Positions 34,153-45,225 of a stretch of 64,000 nt of DNA are shown here, one piece after another. The first letter of the stretch is position 1. Each line of letters starts with the position of its first letter. The stretch comes from Serpula lacrymans var. lacrymans S7.9. Lineage: Eukaryota > Basidiomycota > Agaricomycetes > Boletales > Serpulaceae. A program made the position numbers and the translations under genes. The notes under the pieces were generated by a model. It saw nothing but the letters and a program-made list of their open reading frames with translations, was not told where the DNA came from and ran no database searches. The DNA lies in NCBI RefSeq assembly GCF_000218685.1, contig NW_006763295.1:2802882-2866881 (forward strand), given 5' to 3'.

Positions 34153-35221
34153 GGTCAAGAATATTCAAGACTGGGGTCCAGGTCAAGAGCAAAGTTACAC
34201 CTAATAAGCGCGTAGACCTGACATGACTCATAACCTCGGAACCGATATCGAATAGGCTGGGGCCCTGCAAGCAACCTTATGGGGCTAGTCACGCTCGGCG
34301 CGATATGAGAGAGCTGATAGTAGACCGTGTTCAGTTGCAGTGAGCCAGGATAAACCATACAGCCTAGGAAGCCTAGCGGCGTAGGTGAACGTGAGTCCGG
34401 TATGTAACATAATCACAAGCAATAGATAAACGCTGGTGCGCTGGTGGGTCATGACATGCTGTTCCTGCCAATCGTTGTATTACCGGCCTTTTCTTACTCA
34501 TAGACTGAGATGGCAACCAACAATGGCTGCTTTTTTTTTGTGAACTCTGTATGGTCGTCCCGATTTGACTGGCTCTATATACGTGTGAGTACGAAGACAA
34601 GGTTGAGATAGTACCTCCTTTGTCTCTTTCCTCTTTTTAAATTTTCAGAGCGATCAGCACAAAAAAGTCTAACGCCACCCCCAAGATCAGATCTATATAA
34701 TTACATAATTGTATATGTCCGTCATGTGACTTAGTAGGTTCGAAATGGTGGTGGAAACTTTAAGTATCAAACTGAAACTTGAGATTGCGTTGAAGCATGC
34801 TGCGTGAAGGTAGCGGTTCGGATGAAGCCTTAAATCACGTATATAGTGTTAAATGTATTATCCATACCGATGAGCTGGGTGATTGCGACGTGAACTAAAA
34901 GTACCAGTAAATTGTAAACCACGTGCCCTTCGAATTCGAGAAGTCATCCGTGGGTGAAGTTAGTGCGATAATAAAACTCTGTTGCCTGGGGTGTGAGACT
35001 AGAGTCCCTAAAAACAACGCGGTATCCTGTAGCTATTTCTTTTTTTCTCACAGTCTCTAACCTTATTTTTGTATTGAATAGGCGTATTTGCTAGGGGTAG
35101 TACAAAGAATACAGATGCAAGGCTAAGAATACTAATACACAACATGATACTCGTCACAGTAAAACAAATACAACGGAGAGCCAGATAGTAGCTCCCCATT
35201 TGACAGAGGATTCCAGGAATA
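34153..35221. other. intergenic
   Basis: About 1.1 kb, AT-rich, with no supported gene. It holds the upstream region of the P-loop gene and the 3' flank of DUF6593 gene 1. The short open frames lack any family feature. Confidence 0.45.
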
Positions 35222-35946
35222 TTACAAGCTGTGGGCTACAATATGCCGCATAATGGTTAAAGAAGCCAGGAATTCTTGAAAATTTAACAACAGCAACCGT
35301 TCAGACGTGATCGCAATGAAACATCTATAAGCTTACCAGCTGCCAGGTGCGGAAAGGCTTCATCAATAGTGAACATGCATCCCGAGGAACTGACGTATTC
35401 CGGTTCTCCCGGAAGTTTGAGAGAGTAGTCTGCCACGGTATATCCACTAGAATTGGTGCACTGCACAGTACATGAGCCAAGATATACAGACGATATCGGC
35501 CGAAATCTAGCAACTCACTGTCCACTCTTGATCTTTCGTAATCCGCCAGTTCCATCGATACTCCTGTCCGTCAGAACCAACAAACTTCCTTGCCTTCGAG
35601 CTGCCATGATGCATGATGAGACTGATCAACGGATCTAGTGACCACCAGAGTCTTACCTTCCAAACGTAGACAACTTCATGAGATAGTCTTTCATTGGAAT
35701 CTGACTCCCCGAGCTATATGATATTGTCCCTAAGGATTCATTCGGACCAAAATCAAGGGCTGCTAGGGGCTTCTGTAATCCATCGGAGTGATGTGTTATG
35801 TCAAATATCATGTATGCGGTATGGGTGGACTCTCGGGCCGTACAACGCAACCTGAGACACATACGATCATTCAGGTCGTTAAAATCCGATCCACTGAGCT
35901 CCCCCGTCTTGTCCTCCAGCAAGTATGGCATGCCGTAGTGAGTCAT
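35222..35946 (-). CDS. DUF6593-type protein (copy 1)
   Basis: Four exons: 35946-35657, 35600-35519, 35460-35337 and 35274-35222, giving 182 residues. The protein is a single beta-rich domain of the DUF6593 type: an N-terminal strand block ending MKDYLMKLSTFGS, the diagnostic FVGSDGQEYRWNWR, the strand CTNSSGYTVADYSLK and a final helix FLASLTIMRHIVAHSL. In this family the final helix usually ends in a short hydrophobic tail, as here. Function is unknown; the domain resembles tubby/LURP-type beta barrels in layout. A start at 36,018 (MDPRRIITILTV) would add 24 residues and is possible. A second family member lies at 44,486-45,225. Confidence 0.78.
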
Positions 35947-37350
35947 GGTGGGCGAAAAAGAGGGCGATTGTTGAGTACTCTGAACCGTGAGTATAGTAAT
36001 TATTCGTCGGGGGTCCAAGGTGGTCCATGGAGTATTTCTGCAACTATAGCAGGACAGGTGCTAACCAAAACTGGCACGTACGACATGATGAAGGGAACTG
36101 ATGCACGATAACCGCACATACGAAGCGCTTCGAAGCTTGTTGAAGCACAGCCGCACATAGATATTACCAACCGATTGTGTGTAAGAAGCTCCCGAAGAAA
36201 CACGTTGAAGGCACCAGGGAGGGATCGGGCAAGCAGCTGATGTCATTGCGTGACTACATGAAGTGAGGATCTTGACCAAGTCCTCCACTCTCCGAGATAT
36301 TTAACGCAGATAGACCAGCTATTCCTGTGGCATTCAACAGACCACGTCTGCTGAATAGCGACCTTTCCTCTCGATATTTCCCAAGGTCTTGAGTACGTAC
36401 ACAGCATGGAATCGTGTCCCCTATCACCGCAATTCAATTTGGCCGGTATCATTTGGAAATAGAGATCAGCACGCCATGTTATCGCGTGTGTGAGCGCTTG
36501 TCAAGACAAGGAAATAGCAGCAAATATAAACAGGACGTACCTAAGCCGCGTGCTGATCACAATGCAGACTAAAGAAAAGGATGTGAACTGCCTATGATAT
36601 CGACGAAAGAGGTATGCGCATTGACGAACACATTCAGCGGTTAGAAAACCGAAAGCCGAGATGACTGAGCCTACGGCACTGCTGTTCCCATCTTTGACTT
36701 CGCGTCGCTAGTGCCAGTGGTTCTCTTTCCCATGACTTGCTGGGAAACCTTGACTTTTTGATATGATGGATGATGGTTATTCACAGGACTTTCGAACCAT
36801 AGGATACATTGTTGCAAAGATAATCCTAATGGATGAATCGTTCCTCCAGCTGACAAAAAGTGCAGCTTGATAAGCTCGGGCTTCACGGAGGACAAACTCT
36901 ACTGCAAGATAGAAACCAGACTGAACCCCCTCAGGGCCTATGTATTTGCTGCGTTGGTAACTATAGTCTAATGTAAAATATCATATCGTCCCTGCATGAC
37001 ATCTGCTAATCATCACCTGTGTAAGTCTATGCATATCAAGAGTTACCGGTGATCATGCAGAAGCCATCATTACATCAAGACTTGATAATGACATAACTGA
37101 CTGATTTCGAGAATACGCCCCTTGTTTGTCTTCTGACCAGGCGGCACAGCTCACGGCGGTGAAACCAGAGAACTTCATATGAGAACTACCAGACGTCAGC
37201 GTATTGCGCTGTTCTCATCGGCACAAGGAAGACTCGCGCGCTGAGTTAGTGCGGTGGGGTATCTGACAAGAAGGATCCATACGTGGGACAGGATAAATAT
37301 ATTTCAGGACAGAAAACACGAATAATGACATACTCTGACTGAACACCAGG
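35947..37350. other. intergenic with unassigned minus-strand frames
   Basis: 1.4 kb without a gene I can support. Minus-strand frames at 36,000-36,203 (hydrophobic) and 36,671-36,895 look partly protein-like but cannot be joined into a model. They may be remnants of a decayed gene. Confidence 0.35.
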
Positions 37351-38137
37351 TTAATCACGTCCCCAGCGAGCACCTGGCCTATCTCTCTGGGAGTTCATTT
37401 CCCATCGCCGCCGATCTCTCTGTCTTTCCTTTTCTCGCTCGACATCATCATAACCGGACGTGTGTCCATATTGAGAACGTCTGCCACGTTGGGGTGGAGT
37501 TGGAGAACGACTATGACGAGAGCGGTGCCTGCTTTCAGCGTGCTCGTCTGTCAGGCGCCTGGGAGAACGGGAACGAGAGTGATCGTAGCGTCGAGTGTCG
37601 TCAAGGTCACGCTCAGCACGCCCAACACGGCGAGCCTCTTTTTGGGCACGCTTTTCCTTACGTTCAGCCTTCCTTCGCCGTCTCTCTTCTTTCTCTGCAG
37701 CTCGCTGGGCACTTTCAGTATCCGCTACTTCGTCTCCCAACTTGATAGCAGTGGGAGATTCAGCTGGTATTTTCGGTGCTGCTGGTGCGAATCCTCTACG
37801 AGATAACAGGGCTTAGCTCGGTGTAGACGCAGGTACTGCGAGACTTACAGTGCTGCAGACAATGCCTCCGCCTCTGCCTCTTTGATTTTCCTTATTTCTT
37901 CATCTCTTTCAGCATCAGTTTGTTTTGCTTCTCTGTTGTACCAATGAATATCTTTGTTTTTCTGCCATCTGCCCGTAGGTGCGTTGATACTGTGCCCTAG
38001 ATAGTTCTGGATTGAAATTAGCTGTTGCCCGTGAACAAGTATGAGGTCCATACTTCTCTGTCCTTGTCTGCGGATACATCTGACCACTTGAATTCTGCTT
38101 GACCTCCTCGAGTTCCTCCCCGTATAGGCTCAAACAT
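37351..38137 (-). CDS. MMTAG/kinase-phosphorylation-type nuclear protein
   Basis: Three exons: 38137-38054, 38006-37849 and 37795-37351, giving 228 residues. The N-terminal 80 residues match the MMTAG domain (multiple myeloma tumour-associated protein 2): MFEPIRGGTRGGQAEFKWSD, YLGHSINAPTGRWQKNKDI, HWYNREAK, IKKAE-type helix and EALSAALGF. The rest is highly charged, KEERRRRKAERKEKR followed by an RS/SR-rich tail with many SP sites (HSRSRSPRR, SRSPTPP), which suggests nuclear-speckle localisation and splicing-linked phosphorylation. The human homologue is phosphorylated but its role is poorly known. The first exon was chosen because it supplies the diagnostic start of the domain. Confidence 0.85.
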
Positions 38138-39785
38138 GTTTCTGTAGTTCTCTTTGCTCGGGACGTTCCAGTCAAGAGCTCAACGGCCCATTTTGAAACT
38201 CCGAAACAGCGAAGCCTCATATCGAAGCCACATTTGATCTTACCGTATGCATATGACAGCCACTTGAACCACCTTGAGATCGTCTTTGACTGGACCAGCC
38301 ATTTTAATCTTGCTTGAAGGGTAGGAGAAACTCGCTAGACTGCCCTGTAGTGCATATTCACGTCTTCTGGAGCACGCTGGTGCCTCACCAGATGCTTTAC
38401 ACTGGGATCAGGCAAGGAAACGAGTAGTCTGGTGTATTGCGACTCCCAAGGACAGTGAGGAACGAGTAAAAGGGACATCCAACCTGTTGTACATAATAGC
38501 TTTCGTACATGAAGCTTGAGGCCTTGAGGGTTTATCGTGGATGGTTCACCGTCAAGGGTAGCGTGATAGGACGGAATATGTTCTATCAGGAGTTCTTTCC
38601 TTGCTATTTTACTGCGTTTTTAAGCATGATGTGATTACCCCACCAATCATACAACCTTTTCTGCAGCTGAAGGGATAGAAAATAACTATCGGCTGCTACT
38701 TTGCCGCGTTTATCTTACAAGTTTTAGGAACACTCCGAAGTGCTAAGGCCATGTCTGAATTGTTTCAATTTGCCTCCTCGCTTTTTCTAAAAACACCTTT
38801 TAGTTTCCCATGTCGCTTTGCTCTTGACACCATCACTGGCAACACGACAAAAGAATCAGGTCATCTGTGCAACGCTTTTTATACTGGATCCATGAATTGT
38901 CTCATTTGTAGATCTCAGTCGACTGCCCAGCCCTTGTGATTTCGTCAGCGCAGCCGTCTATCACTGGTGCTCTCTGTATCGAGGTACTTTACCGGGTGAC
39001 GAGGCTTCGCTGGCCTCTTCAAATCCAATGGCGTTTTCGCACTGCAATACATGTTTGGAGGATCATCATGTCGAGTAAATGCTGGCCAGTCCGCTGGTTG
39101 TCGGTTCGAAGGAGCAATAAGATGTAGTGGTGCGTCTCGTGCAATCACTCTTTTTTCTTCATTCAACTGATGTTCCGTCTACCTGAAGGACTGTTGACAT
39201 GGCCATGTACTCATGATTGCATGCAGGACCCTCCTTGATCTGTATATCGACGTCCGAGTAACGCACTGTACATCCTGCTGCCCGGCCTTTCTGCGCTGTA
39301 CGGCTAGGAAAATAGATCGTCACCGACCGACATGTGATAGTGGATCAACGTCTCTCATGCTGGCCTCAGGCTGCACCGTCGCCTGCGATACTGGAGGCTC
39401 CAGCTCATTAACCAGCCTGTCGGGCCGTGCACAAACAGACCACGCATCGCATATGCGGACCTGCCTCGCCCCAATAAACAATTCGTGGCACCTCACGCTG
39501 CAAAAAAATAATGGACGGGATAGAAGGGTTTCTTGCCAATATCTGCTACGTTCTAATGTTTTTAGTTGCATGTATTTTCAATGCGATACTCTGCAATGCC
39601 AGGCTGATTTGCTGTTGATTTTTTTGAGTTTTCTCGGAAGAATTTTTCGTGCGTCGCACGGGCCCGCGTGGCAAACGAAACGAGGGATGGCGCGGATGGA
39701 AATAGCCGAGCTGAACCTTCGTGCTCCCCAACCACCGTTTTATCTTTCACGCACCTGCTTTATTCTTTGCATCCCCGTCCTCAAA
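38138..39785. other. divergent promoter region, no supported gene
   Basis: 1.65 kb separates the head-to-head MMTAG-type and PWWP genes. Short plus-strand frames (for example 38,751-38,939 and 39,213-39,935) show no family feature; the last runs into the PWWP first exon in its own frame. Probably promoter and 5' leader. Confidence 0.4.
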
Positions 39786-41484
39786 ATGGGCGGAAAAGGT
39801 GGAAAAAATCAGAAGCAAGATTCCAGTTATGCTATCCGCGACATCGTACTCGCCAAAGTACGCGGTTTTCCTCCTTGGCCAGGCATGGTGCGTTTGGTTT
39901 CAGTCGCGTTTCAATGCAAGCCCTTTCAGTGCTAATGTCATACTTGGCTCATATTTTTTCTGAACTTGTAGGTTGTAGATCCTGATAACGTACCGCCTCT
40001 GGTTGGCAAGGAACGTCCTTCCAGCAAAAAGACCACTTTCTACTGTGTCAGGTTTTTTCCAGCAGGAGACTAGTGAGCTTCCTATTTCGTGAATATCCAT
40101 GCTATTCTAATGATCAACTCTTTGCATTCTATGACTATATAGTGCATGGTTGGTCGCCAAAGATATATCCAAATTACAGACCCACGAGATTCAAGCCTAC
40201 ATTAACGAGCCCTTCAAACGATCAGGTGACCTCCTATCGGGGTATCGTATCGCTCTGAATCCTCGGCCATGGGAGGAGGAGCGCGAGGCTGCTGAATTAG
40301 ATGCAGCTGAACAGGAAGGAAATGCCGAAGTCGACCAGTTAGACAGCGAGAATGAGGATGACGAAGAGCCAAAGCCTGCAAAATCGAAGAAGAGGAAACG
40401 GGAGTCTGAAGCCACACCCGCCAAGGCCAAGGCCAAGAGTAAGCCAAAAAAGGACTCTGAGGAGTCGACTGGTAAAAAGAAGGGAGTTGTGTCATCAAAG
40501 GGAAAGAAGAATGGCACCAAATCCAAAGAAATGGTCGAGTCAGAGGACGAAGGCGATAACGCGGAAGCTGAAGCCGAAGACGACGACGCAGGTCCTAGCC
40601 AGAAAGTTCCACCCCCACCAGCTAAGAAAACTAAACGAGAAAAGGACAACGACGAAACCGATGGTGCGTTGTTTTCTTGCTATAGCGCGGGCAAAAGCCC
40701 TGAATTTTCCCACCAGCCGCATTAGAGGATGACCCTGAAGCGCGGAAAGTCAGAGAATGGCGGCACAGACTGCAGAAGGCTCTTTTGAGCAACAAGGGTA
40801 TTCCCAAAGACGAGGTACTGCTATTCACGATCCAGATGTATTTGCCTGTCTCACAATTTTTTTGCGTTGTGGAAGGACATGCCAGCCCTTGATGAGTTAT
40901 TCACCATGGTGGAAAGCTACAAAAATATCAACATCCAGTATCTCTCGGTGCGCTCAAATTTGGGTTATGATCATGAATTTCTTCCCTGATATTCTATACA
41001 GTTCTCTAAGATTGGTAAAGTGATGCGCCACATTGCAGCACTCTCTGCGGAAAGGGTACCAAGAGATGAGGAGTTCCATTTCCGAGACAGAGCTAGAACC
41101 TTAGTTGATAAATGGCACGCCATCCTGGGATCGTCCAAGTCACACGAGAATGGAGTCGACAGTGGCACTAATGGCACTGCAACAGCTCACGAAACGAGTC
41201 AACCAGAGGCAGGAGCTCAGGATGCCATCAAAACTGATGAAGAGACCGCAGAGATTGCGAACGGTGGTACTGAAGTCGAGATGCAAACAGATGACAAGGC
41301 TGAAGCTCCAGCGGAGGCAGAAGCAGAGGCAGAAGCAGAGGCTGAGGCCGAGGGTGAAGCTGAGGCTGAAGCTGAAGCAGAGGGAGAGGTTGAAGCTGAA
41401 GGAGAAGAAGTTGACATGTCGAAGGAAGAGGATAATGCGGAAGGAGATTTGTCGGCATTAGATGTGACGATGTCCGAGGCATGA
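39786..41484 (+). CDS. PWWP-domain chromatin protein, LEDGF/HDGF-like
   Basis: Six exons: 39786-39887, 39972-40072, 40143-40663, 40717-40814, 40876-40947 and 41002-41484, giving 458 residues. The N-terminus is a PWWP domain (DIVLAKVRGFPPWPGM; FYCVRFFPAGDYAWL; DISKLQTHEIQAY), which reads methylated H3K36 in nucleosomes. A lysine- and acid-rich linker follows (PAKSKKRKRES, KSKGK-type). The helical block EARKVREWRHRLQKALL ... MPALDELFTMVESYKNINIQYL ... KIGKVMRHIAALS corresponds to the TFIIS-N/integrase-binding-type domain of LEDGF and HRP2. The tail consists of EAEAEAEAEG-type repeats. Architecture points to a transcription-elongation cofactor on active genes. Exon 4 can also start nine bases later (40,726), in frame. 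Confidence 0.88.
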
Positions 41485-42042
41485 ATTCACAAGTAGCGTT
41501 TTCCCCCCCAGCTAACCGTTTCTGATCCCCACTTCTTTGCTTCGTTCTTCGATTGACATATGCAAAGAGTATGTATTCGAAGTATTGCTTCAATCATCGA
41601 GGTTTGCTTTGCTTGACACCACGTAGGTCGACGAAATCTGACACAATTTCATGTGTTTTGTATTTTTTTTTTGACCAGATTGCTTATGCTCGTCACGGTT
41701 GTAGATATATAATGAAAATTGATGCTTTTATCGTAAAGTAAAAACAGAATTTTTGGTATACTATTGGGAGAGGAAGGAGTCCTTGCTATTACTAACTACA
41801 GAAGGAAGATTGGACACAGCGGTAAGTTGATGGGAAGAGCGGGGACAGAATTTCATCGACCTAAGAAACACAGCGCCAACAATTAAATAGAAGTTTTATG
41901 AGTCGTACAATAGTGCCAGCTCTTGTACACTCGAGTCACTAGAATGTGCACATATCTTTGACACCATTACAATGGAGGATGGCCGACAAACATTGACACC
42001 TAAGAAATGCATGTGTGCGGTACCGCAGACAGTACTCCCAGG
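41485..42042. other. intergenic, convergent 3' flanks
   Basis: AT-rich gap between the tail-to-tail PWWP and Sec2-like genes. No gene supported. Confidence 0.5.
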
Positions 42043-43545
42043 TCACGATAAGGATGCCGATTCCCGAGGAGGGCTGTTAGAGGATGCCACACTCGCCCAT
42101 GGAGAAGGCTCTTCAGATATAAAGTCGAGCGCTGGAGGATTAATTGAGCTCGACACAACAGGAGAACCATCAGTGGGTTCGTTCGTTTCTACAGGAGGTA
42201 CTCTCGAAGGACTATGAGGCCGAGATACTGTAGGGGGTGTCACTGGTGCAGAATCTATGGGATGTTCCGGGGCATCTGAGAAGTAGGATGAACCACCTAT
42301 GGTCTTTTCATCATCCAACTCCTGTTTCTCGCTAAAGGATAGATCGAGAGTAGGAGAGAAATGATCTGTAGACGGAGACAATAGAGGGGGGGATTTCATG
42401 GCTTCGCGCGACGACGAACGTGAATGCGACGATAGAGACGAAGAAAGTATGGTGTCATCTGAAAACGTCGCTGGGATCACGCTGTTGACGCGCAGACCGT
42501 TATCTTGTGCGATAAGCCGAAGAGTCTCTCGGAGTGCCTCTTTTTCTGAGCGGACCTCTCGTAGTTCTTCCTCCGTTTCTGCACACTTGATGCGCTCCGA
42601 TGCTACCATCCTATTCGCCTGTGATAGGAATTAGATGACGTATTGCGACCACGACCCGCTGTGACGGTTACCTCTTCAAAGAGCGCTTGAGAAAGGGACT
42701 CGAGCTCAGATTCCAGCGCTGCCTTGCCAGCAGAAGTCGTTTGGTGAGCCTTGCGTTCGCGCTCAAGCTGTTCTTGAAGTTCTTCCAGTTCCTTGTCCTT
42801 CGCCGTAGATATCAGCGTGGGAAGAGAGGGTGATGTCAAGTGTGCAGGAGACCGAGTTCCTAAAGAGGCGGATCAGTTATAATATTCAAGTACATGGTTT
42901 TGCCGTACCACTGTTGAATCTAAACTTGAAAAACCTGGTATCTTGAGCGGCTGGCGGAGGAGTAGTCACTGGGGACGGGCTCTGAGAGGACTGTTTGGTG
43001 CCATTAACGCTTGAAGCGCTAGACGGCTGAGATGGAGTTCCCTCTTCGTTTAGATTACCGTAGTCTAAGCTTCTAGGGCGTTCCTCTTCTAAACTTGCCT
43101 GTCGGTGCTGAACTTCGCGAGCACTCCAACGGCGCCAGCCCACATCTTTACCGTTGAAATTATCTCGCTTGAGAGCCTCCTCGAGCATTTCATTGTTGGA
43201 AATGACAAGTTGAAGATTAGACTTTGCAAGATTCAGTGACGTCTCGAGCTCGGTTTGTGTTTTGTATGCTTCCTTGAGTAGGGAAGACTAGGAGAGATTG
43301 GGTAAGCTTGTTTTGTTAAGATAGACGCTGGGCCAACGTACAAACTCTTCTACTCTTTTGACAACTCGATCCAATGCATGCCTGAGATCCTCCTCTTGCC
43401 CTTGACTGTGCACGCGGCGAATGTCTCGCAAGTCATCGTCTAATGCCAGAAAAATCGCCGTTTTATCTGAATTCTGGTTTGGGCTGCTGTCTCGGCGTGG
43501 TGGTGTGGATCTACCGATAGGTGCAAAAGACAGATTGGACAGCAT
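42043..43545 (-). CDS. SEC2: Sec2-type Rab guanine-nucleotide exchange factor
   Basis: Four exons: 43545-43342, 43287-42909, 42859-42672 and 42618-42043, giving 448 residues. The diagnostic part is the long coiled coil KDKELEELQEQLERERKA ... ESELESLSQALFEEANRMVA ... ERIKCAETEEELREVRSEK, the Sec2-N exchange domain. In yeast Sec2 activates the Rab Sec4 on secretory vesicles. A first coiled region (DDDLRDIRRVHSQGQEEDL) precedes it, and serine/proline-rich linkers surround it. The C-terminal half is disordered. The N-terminus is uncertain: ATG 43,545 was chosen, with another in-frame start at 43,581; an upstream exon cannot be excluded. Confidence 0.83.
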
Positions 43546-44485
43546 GAAGTGCACTACACGAAAATACCGATGGTGGTTCAAGACGGGTTCTCTCAGGCTG
43601 CAGCACTGGGGTTAGGTGTATGTAGGGTTAGGTGTAGGGCCGTATTGTGTGCCCGCCGAGTGCCTTGATACTGTGTGCGCCCATCTGTTCTGTAGTAGAC
43701 CACTGAGACTCAGCCCATCTTTCATCAAGGCTTTCTATCCATATGCAAGAGCTTTTGACATTATTTCTGTATCAAGCGGTGCTATATGATGAACTGACAC
43801 GGTGTTTGATCGCTCTTTCAGCGTTGCGAGCGCTTACCGACGTTTCAAAATCTCCTTAGAGCCTTGGCGAGTCTACAGTTGGGAAAGGTCTTTCCAAAGC
43901 GCTCAGTACAGGTCCTACACTTCATCCAACCTGTCACTTGGTCTGCTCTGTATTAAGGAACGAGCTAATTATGCTGTGTCCTTACTTTACATTTTTAATA
44001 CCAGTATGATTCTCACACCCGCGCTAGCAAATGCAGCCAATTCGCTCCCATCTTTGACCCAGCTCGAAAATGTTTCCGGACTGACCGGTGAGCGGCTGCA
44101 CGTTTGTATGAGAACATTCTTATAATTGGCAGACTCCCTATTTGCTGTCATGATCTAGAGTGTACATTATAGGGCTATGATCATGACCACGTTTCGTAGC
44201 TAGGCGATCATCCGCCAGCAGAACTCCGTTTACTCCCATCTGCGGTTATCCTACAATTCCCATCCCCAGACAAGGTGGCCACTTTTCCTAGGCATTACCT
44301 GTGCTGCTCTGCGGTTTGTGACATTCTATTCCGGACCTGTCATTTCTGTTCACACAATCGACGGCTTACCATCGGCGCCCTGTCCCTTTTTCACTAGCTT
44401 ATTACCCGCACAAGTTATTCGCCTGGACACTGCGATTCCCCTCTATCTTCCACAGTCATACCTGGGCTGCACTCCTTCTGCCTCT
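43546..44485. other. divergent promoter region
   Basis: About 0.9 kb between head-to-head Sec2-like and DUF6593 genes. It holds the telomere-like element at 43,608-43,640; no gene supported. Confidence 0.45.
43608..43640 (-). promoter_or_regulatory. two telomere-repeat-like boxes (GGGTTAGGTGTA twice)
   Basis: The stretch contains two copies of GGGTTAGGTGTA separated by TG and TA bases, and ends in GGG. Read on the minus strand it gives CCTAACCC twice, some 65-95 bases upstream of the Sec2-like start. The same core occurs at 31,828-31,840. Probably a promoter element; not a telomere end, because genes continue on both sides. Confidence 0.35.
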
Positions 44486-45225
44486 ATGCCTCCTCCCAAG
44501 AAGCCCGACCCACCCCATAGGATACAATTCGCCACGAACAGTCTTCGTAACACTACGCTAGCCGTCGATAATGACAAGTTCTACTACGAGATTGTTACTC
44601 GATTCTGGCATCCTCATCTCACCAAAATTAACAAATTCGACTACGAGGCCCGTGTGGTGACCTGCGTCGCTGAGATCGAGGCTCTTCCAAAGAAGGAGGT
44701 TAAAGTTCGCTTCAACACTGATGAGAGTGAAGGGCCTTGGACAAAGGCATCAGAGTTCATCAAATGCGATGGGTCGAACGTGTGAGTCCGGAACCCCCTG
44801 GAATACGTATAAAATCCATCTTGCTGACACAATTGACTAGCGGGGGAACGTTTGTTGCTGGTGATGGTATTGAGTATCGATGGAAAACGCATAAAAGATA
44901 TCTTCAAGTAAGTGTTCGATCGTGTACTTTTGCCCATTCGCGACCTGATCGCACTTCACAGCTTGTGAAAAGTGACGATGAGGACAAAGTGCCCATCGCA
45001 GAATATCACCCTTATCGCCGTCACTTTTTCATATTCCGTATGTCGCAATACGCCTGGCTCGAAGTCAAACCAGAAGCCACTGCTGCACTGGAGAAAATTA
45101 TAGGTCAGTCTGGACATCTCCGGGAAGCATCTGTATATTGATAGATGGTTGTATCAGTGAGCTACCTTCTCGTGGAAAGGCGTCGACGGCAGGCAAAGAT
45201 TCGAGTGAAACTGGAACACCAGTAA
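44486..45225 (+). CDS. DUF6593-type protein (copy 2)
   Basis: Four exons: 44486-44781, 44841-44907, 44962-45103 and 45158-45225, giving 190 residues. The domain is well kept: FATNSLRNTTLAVDNDKFYY at the N-terminus, VTRFWHPHLTKINKFD, the diagnostic TFVAGDGIEYRWKTHKR, then VPIAEYHPYRRHFFIFRMSQ and the terminal hydrophobic helix SYLLVERRRRQ. The basic tail after the helix is typical of the family. Function is unknown. Compared with the 35,222-35,946 copy, the order of blocks is the same but sequence identity is low, so the two are old paralogues rather than a local duplicate. Start is the ATG of MPPPKKPDPPHR; the frame is open farther upstream. Confidence 0.82.

Noticed and set aside
36000..36900. 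A possible minus-strand membrane-protein gene
   Set aside because: Hydrophobic pieces exist but no set of splice sites joins them in phase, and no family is recognised.
43608..43640. A chromosome end or healed telomere
   Set aside because: Only two short imperfect copies exist, and intact genes lie on both sides.
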